Shown here: in pieces, positions 26,801 through 32,800 of the stretch | How positions within the stretch are numbered: the stretch's first letter is position 1 | How the letters are laid out: each line of letters opens with the position of its first letter | Source: Candidatus Arcticimaribacter sp. | GTDB taxonomy: Bacteria > Bacteroidota > Bacteroidia > Flavobacteriales > Flavobacteriaceae | NCBI GenBank assembly: GCA_003023645.1 | Contig: PXYQ01000006.1 | Coordinates: forward strand, 1 to 34,249 | Direction: 5' to 3' | Length of the DNA: 34,249 nucleotides | Notes under the pieces: generated by a model | Database searches by the model: none | Seen by the model: the letters and a program-made list of their open reading frames with translations, nothing else | Told to the model about the DNA's origin: nothing | Program-made: the position numbers and the translations under genes

Positions 26801-29800
26801 TGCAAACATCCGATGGAACGGATTCGTATCAAGAAGCTTTTACCATTAATGTTAATGACCTTACAGAATCCTCGATTACTCAGGTGGCATCAAACAACCC
26901 CAATGGTACATACAGAATTGGTGAAACCATTGATATTCAAATAACATTTAATAATGCCGTTACCGTAAGTGGTTCTCCTCGATTGCTCTTAGAAACTGGA
27001 GACTCAGATTCTTATGCAACCTATTTTTCAGGCACTGGCTCTACAGTTTTGATCTTTCGTTATACGGTGAATGAAGATGATCTGAGTGGTGATTTGGATT
27101 ATGCTTCTACTTCTGCTTTAGAATTAAACGGTGGAACTATTGTCAGTTCAAGTAATACAGCTGCTGCCCTTAGTCTTCCTTCAATTGGAAGCAATAAGCG
27201 AATTAAAAAAATTGTAATTACTGAAAATTCTGGAGGACATCAAACCTTAAAAGCCATCCACATGATTGTTGCTCCTGACGGAGGATCGGTAATTGATGTA
27301 GCAACCACTAGTTTAGCAGGAGCTTCCACTACAGATACTCATCATCAAAATAATTTTGGTGACGATCGACTGGTAATTAATCTACTTCAAAATAAAACGA
27401 ATAATAAAAACTACACTTTTAACTCACCCGCTACAGCAGAAATAACCTTCAATCAAAGTTATAGTATTAATGATTTACATGAATTTACTTTTTATGGGTG
27501 GGCTCAATATAGTGGAGGCTATTATGGACGAATTGCTAATTTTAATTTTAGCTTTAAAGATGATGATGGAACAGAGGTTTATAGTTTTACCTCACCTTCA
27601 ACCTATCTAAACGGTTCTAGCCAGTTAGTAGTTCATCGTTTAATTGGTGAAAAAGGGGCCTCAGATGGTTCGATTTGGCAGGATGATATTAACGGACACT
27701 TTAGTTCAGCTGGTTATGGTAGTGGATGGTATATAAACAACCATACACTTCCTTCACATGGCGGAGGATCATCCCTTGCGAGTGTCAAAAATATTGTGAT
27801 TGATGGTATTCTAGCACCCACAATAACACAAACCCAAATTGCTTTGGACAACAGCTCTGTTTCCCTAAGCTTTTCTGAGGCAGTATTCAATACCAATAGT
27901 GGAAGTGGAAGTTTACAAGCAAATGATTTTACCTTATCTCTTTCTGGAGGAAATGCAACATTATCTTCAACAACTCCTTCAAGCATTAGTATTGATGGAA
28001 CGACTGCAACACTTGGTTTAGCTCTATCTGGAACACCAAATGGAAAAGAACTACTAACCGTTACTCCGGCAGTAAATTCTATTTATGATAGTGGTGGAAC
28101 GGCAGCAGAACCCATACAAAACAATAATACAAGCCATCTGATTCCGAATATTGTTACCACTAATTTGGTTCTTTTTCTTGATGCAGCGAACAATAGTTCC
28201 TATTCTGGATCTGGGAATAATTGGTATGACTTATCTGGAAATAACAATCATGGGGTCATTGACGGTTCAAGTTATAGTGCTGTCGGTGGAGGAAGTATAA
28301 GTTTTGATGGAACCAACGACCAGGTTATCATTCAAGACAACAACACCCTTGATTTCTCTAGTGAAATTACCATATCCTACGTCCTTGAACCCAATTGGGG
28401 TGATTGGAGCCCTTTTATAAGTAAAGGAGGAGAGACAAACAATCGTAATTTTAGTACTTGGGTGGGAAGTGACAAAGGAATTGATATCGATAATCGCTCA
28501 TCGGGATCCATTATAAAACCCACGTACACTGCATCTTCTGAAATGGCCAATGGAAGATTATCTGTAGTAACTGTCGCTATTGAAAATTCTACAGGAATAC
28601 TCAGAACCTACGTAAACGGAATACTAAGGAACAGCCAATCGGGCACACTGGGATCACCAAATTCAGGATTACTTTATATAGGAAGCCATGGTGATGAAAA
28701 TTTTGGGAGTGGGAAAATAAACAAACTACTACTCTATAATCAAGCATTGACAAATGACCAAGTCTATCAGAATTACCTTGCGATCACCAATACGCCTCAA
28801 ATCACAGTTGCCAGTATAACTTCTGACAATAGTTTGGCATCCCTAACTTTTGATCAGGTTACTTTCAACACAGATGCAGGAAGTGGGTCTTTACAAGCAT
28901 CTGATTTCACCCTATCACTTTCTGGAGGAAACGCTACGTTATCGTCTGCAACTCCATCGAGTATTAGTATTAGTGAAAACACAATTGAATTGGGTCTTTC
29001 TCTTTCTGGAGTTGTAGATGGAAATGAAGTTTTAACAATTTCTCCTGTTGCTCATGCTGTTTTTAATACTTATGGATTTGCGGCTACTTCAGCTCAAAGC
29101 AACAATACAGTAAATTTGATTTTCACAAATAGTGTACCTACGGACATTGCTTTATCTTCTTCTTCTATAAGTGAAAATGTTGTCACAGGTACAACCATTG
29201 GAGCCTTATCATCAACCGATGCAGATACTGGAGACATACATACCTATAGCCTGATTTCTGGAACTGGTGATACAGACAACGGAAGTTTTACGGTGAGTGG
29301 TACGAACCTACTCACTGCTACAGCCCTAGATTTTGAGGTTAAAAGCAGCTATGCGATAAGGCTAGAAACCTCAGACGGATCTGCTACCTATTCTAAAGCA
29401 CTTACCATTACTGTTAACGATGTAAACGAAGCGCCTACTGATATCGTCCTATCCGCAACTGCTGTTGATGAAAACCTTACTTCAGGAACTGTTGTAGGGG
29501 GATTGACCACTACCGATGTTGATGGTGGTGACACCTTCACCTATACCCTTGTTGGTGGTGGGAGTGACAATGATCGTTTCTCCATTAGTGGTGCTAACTT
29601 AGTCACCGGAGCTGGGTTTGATTTTGAGACTAAAAACAGCTACAGTGTCGTAATTCAAACATCCGATGGGTCTGCTACCTATTCTAAAACACTTACCATT
29701 ACTGTTAACGATGTAAACGAAGCGCCTACTGATATCGACCTATCCGCAACTGCTGTTGATGAAAACCTTACTTCAGGAACTGTTGTTGGGGGATTAACCA

Positions 29801-32800
29801 CTACCGATGTTGATAGTGGAGACACCTTCACCTATACCCTAGTTGATGGTGTGGGTTCTGATGATAATGCAAGTTTCTCTATCAGCGGAGGTTCAGAGGT
29901 ATCATATGCCCTTGACTTTGATGGATCAAACGATCATGTTACAACAAGTATTGATGCCGATAGGAATGTAATGCCCTCCACAACATGGTCGGGGTGGATT
30001 AAGCCGACAGGAACAAGTGGTTGGCAAGTGATTTTTGGTATGGAAGATGGCGGTTGGGATCGGATGTTAATTATTGAGTCTGGAAGCCTTCAGCTTTCTA
30101 TGGGGCAGACTGGTGGTAGATGGCAGACTGGTGTAAATGTATTGCCTAATGTTTGGCAACATGTAGTTGCTGTATATGACAATGGTTCGATGCGAATGTA
30201 TTTCAACGGAACTGAATACAGTACAGGAAATGACGAGGGCAATCATTCTTCAGCCGGAATGTTTACAATTGGAGGAAACCAAACACACTCTCCCCATAAT
30301 TACTTCAGAGGACTTATTGATGAAGTAGCCGTTTGGGACGAGGCTCTGAACGCATCAGAAATATCGACTTTATACAACACAGGAAGCGGTTTAGATGCTT
30401 CATCTAATTCAGGTAATTATACTTCTTCTTCAAACCTTGTTGGTTACTTTAAAATGAATGAAGGTTCTGGAACAACAATTACGGATTCAAGTGGAAGTGG
30501 AAATTCAGTTACACTAACCAATATGGATGCCTCCTCAGATTGGGTTACAGGAACTATTGCTCCAACTTCACAAAATCAAGGGAGTGGTACCGATTTACTT
30601 ACCGATGCTGTTTTTGATTATGAAACCAAAAGCAGTTACAATATTCGTGTGCAAACATCCGATGGGATGAGTTCTTACGAAGAAGCCTTTACCATTAGCG
30701 TGAATGATGTAAATGATGTACCTACCGATATTGACTTATCTACTTCCTCTGTAAACGAAAATGTTGCTACTGGAACTACTGTAGGGGGATTAACCACTAC
30801 CGATGCCGATAATGGAGATACATTTACCTATACTTTGGTCGCTGGAACGGGTGCTACCGACAATGCAAACTTCTCTATCAGTGGAGCCAACCTACTCACT
30901 GCCGCAGCTTTGGACTTTGAAACCAAAAACAGCTACAGCATTCGTGTACAAACATCCGATGGGACGGATTCGTATCAAGAAGTCTTTACCATTAGCGTGG
31001 ATGATGTAAACGAAGCACCTACTAACATAGAGATTTCGGGCGGTACAGCAGGTAGTAGTCAAATGATTTCAAGTGGGCTTATCGTACATTTAGACGCATC
31101 GAATGCTGCTTCTACAGCAACACCAAACAGTAGTTGGATCGATCTGTCTGGTAACGATAATCATGGTGATATCATGAACGGGGTCAGCTTTGAAAACAAT
31201 AACTTTAAAACCTCGAATGCTTCTGGACGGAGCGGTGTGCGTGTTGGACCACTACCAACGATCTTGAAAAACAACCATTCTTTCACTGTAGTGGTTAAAG
31301 TAACACCTCAATCTACCTCTGGAAATATTTTAGGCCTTTCTAGCAGTTCTGATCATGGTGGATGGAATGCACCCGTAATTCCAAGTGCAAATTCTAAGAT
31401 TTTCCCAGGACTTCACAACGCACATGGGCAATTTCAACGCCCTTTTGTCATTGGAACCACTTATGAATACGTATACAGCTTCAATCACACCAATAATGAA
31501 CATAAGTTTTATGAAAATGGTGAACTTGTAAATACAAGAACAGTCGGATTCGGTGCAGCTAACTCCTCTGGTTACCTATTTCTTGGAGATGACAACCCCG
31601 GATGTTGTGGCAATTATGAGGGAGTTCATTCAGCAGACTTTGCAGGAGATTATGAGCGTTTACTAGTCTATGATCAAGCCTTAACCGATCAAGAAATTAC
31701 TGGACTTTACCAATCAGGCCCTTCAGGAATAGAAGAAAACAGTGTGAATGGTACACTCATTACCACCCTATCGGCAACCGATCAAGACACCAACAATACC
31801 TACACCTATAGTCTTGTTGATGGCGCTGGGAATCTTGGCCGTGACAATGCTAGTGTAACGGTTTCTGGGACACAAATCCTAGTCAATGGACCCATTGATT
31901 ACGAAACAACTCCTTTTTTACTGATCAACGTTCAGGTCAATGACGGTACAAATACCTTAACCTCTTCTTTTACCCTTACCGTATTGGATGTAAACGACAA
32001 TGCGCCTACCGCAATGGCACTTTCAACCACCACTCTTGTTGAGGATTTGGTTTCTGGTTCAACCATAGCATCCCTTGCATCGGTTGATGCGGATACGGCT
32101 AGCTTAAACACCTTTAGTTATAGCCTAATTGATGGGGACGGATCCAACGACAACTCCAATAATCGCTTTACAATCAGCGGAAATTCGTTACTCAGTTCGG
32201 GTACTTTTGATTATGAAACTACTTCATCTCACAACATTTATGTGCAAGTCAATGACGGAGCAAATACCTACAATCAAGCCTTTACTCTTACGATCATCAA
32301 TCAAAATGATACCCCAACAGACATCGCTTTAAGTAACACATCATTTTTAGAAAGTGTTGCATCTGGATCAGTTCTTGCCACCATAACAACAACAGATCAA
32401 GACACCGCAGACACACATGCGTTTGCTCTAGCCAATAGTGGAGACACACAAGATGACGATAATGGAAGTTTTACGGTCAGCGGAACGCGTTTGATTACCA
32501 ACGTAGCTTTTGACTACGAAACCAAAACCAGCTATAACATTTACCTCAAGGTAAGTGATGGAACAAGTGACTATTACAAGGCGTTTACACTTAACATCAC
32601 CAATGTTAATGAAGCGCCTACAGAGATCAATTTTTCCCAAGAAAGCTTTTCGAATAATGGACTTATTTTACATTTAGATAGTGGGAATTCATCCTCTTAT
32701 CCGGGCTCAGGGAATACATGGTATGATTTAAGTGAAAATAATTATAACGCAGTTTTAATGAATTCACCCTCCTATTCAAGCTCTAGTGGGGGGCTCCTTA

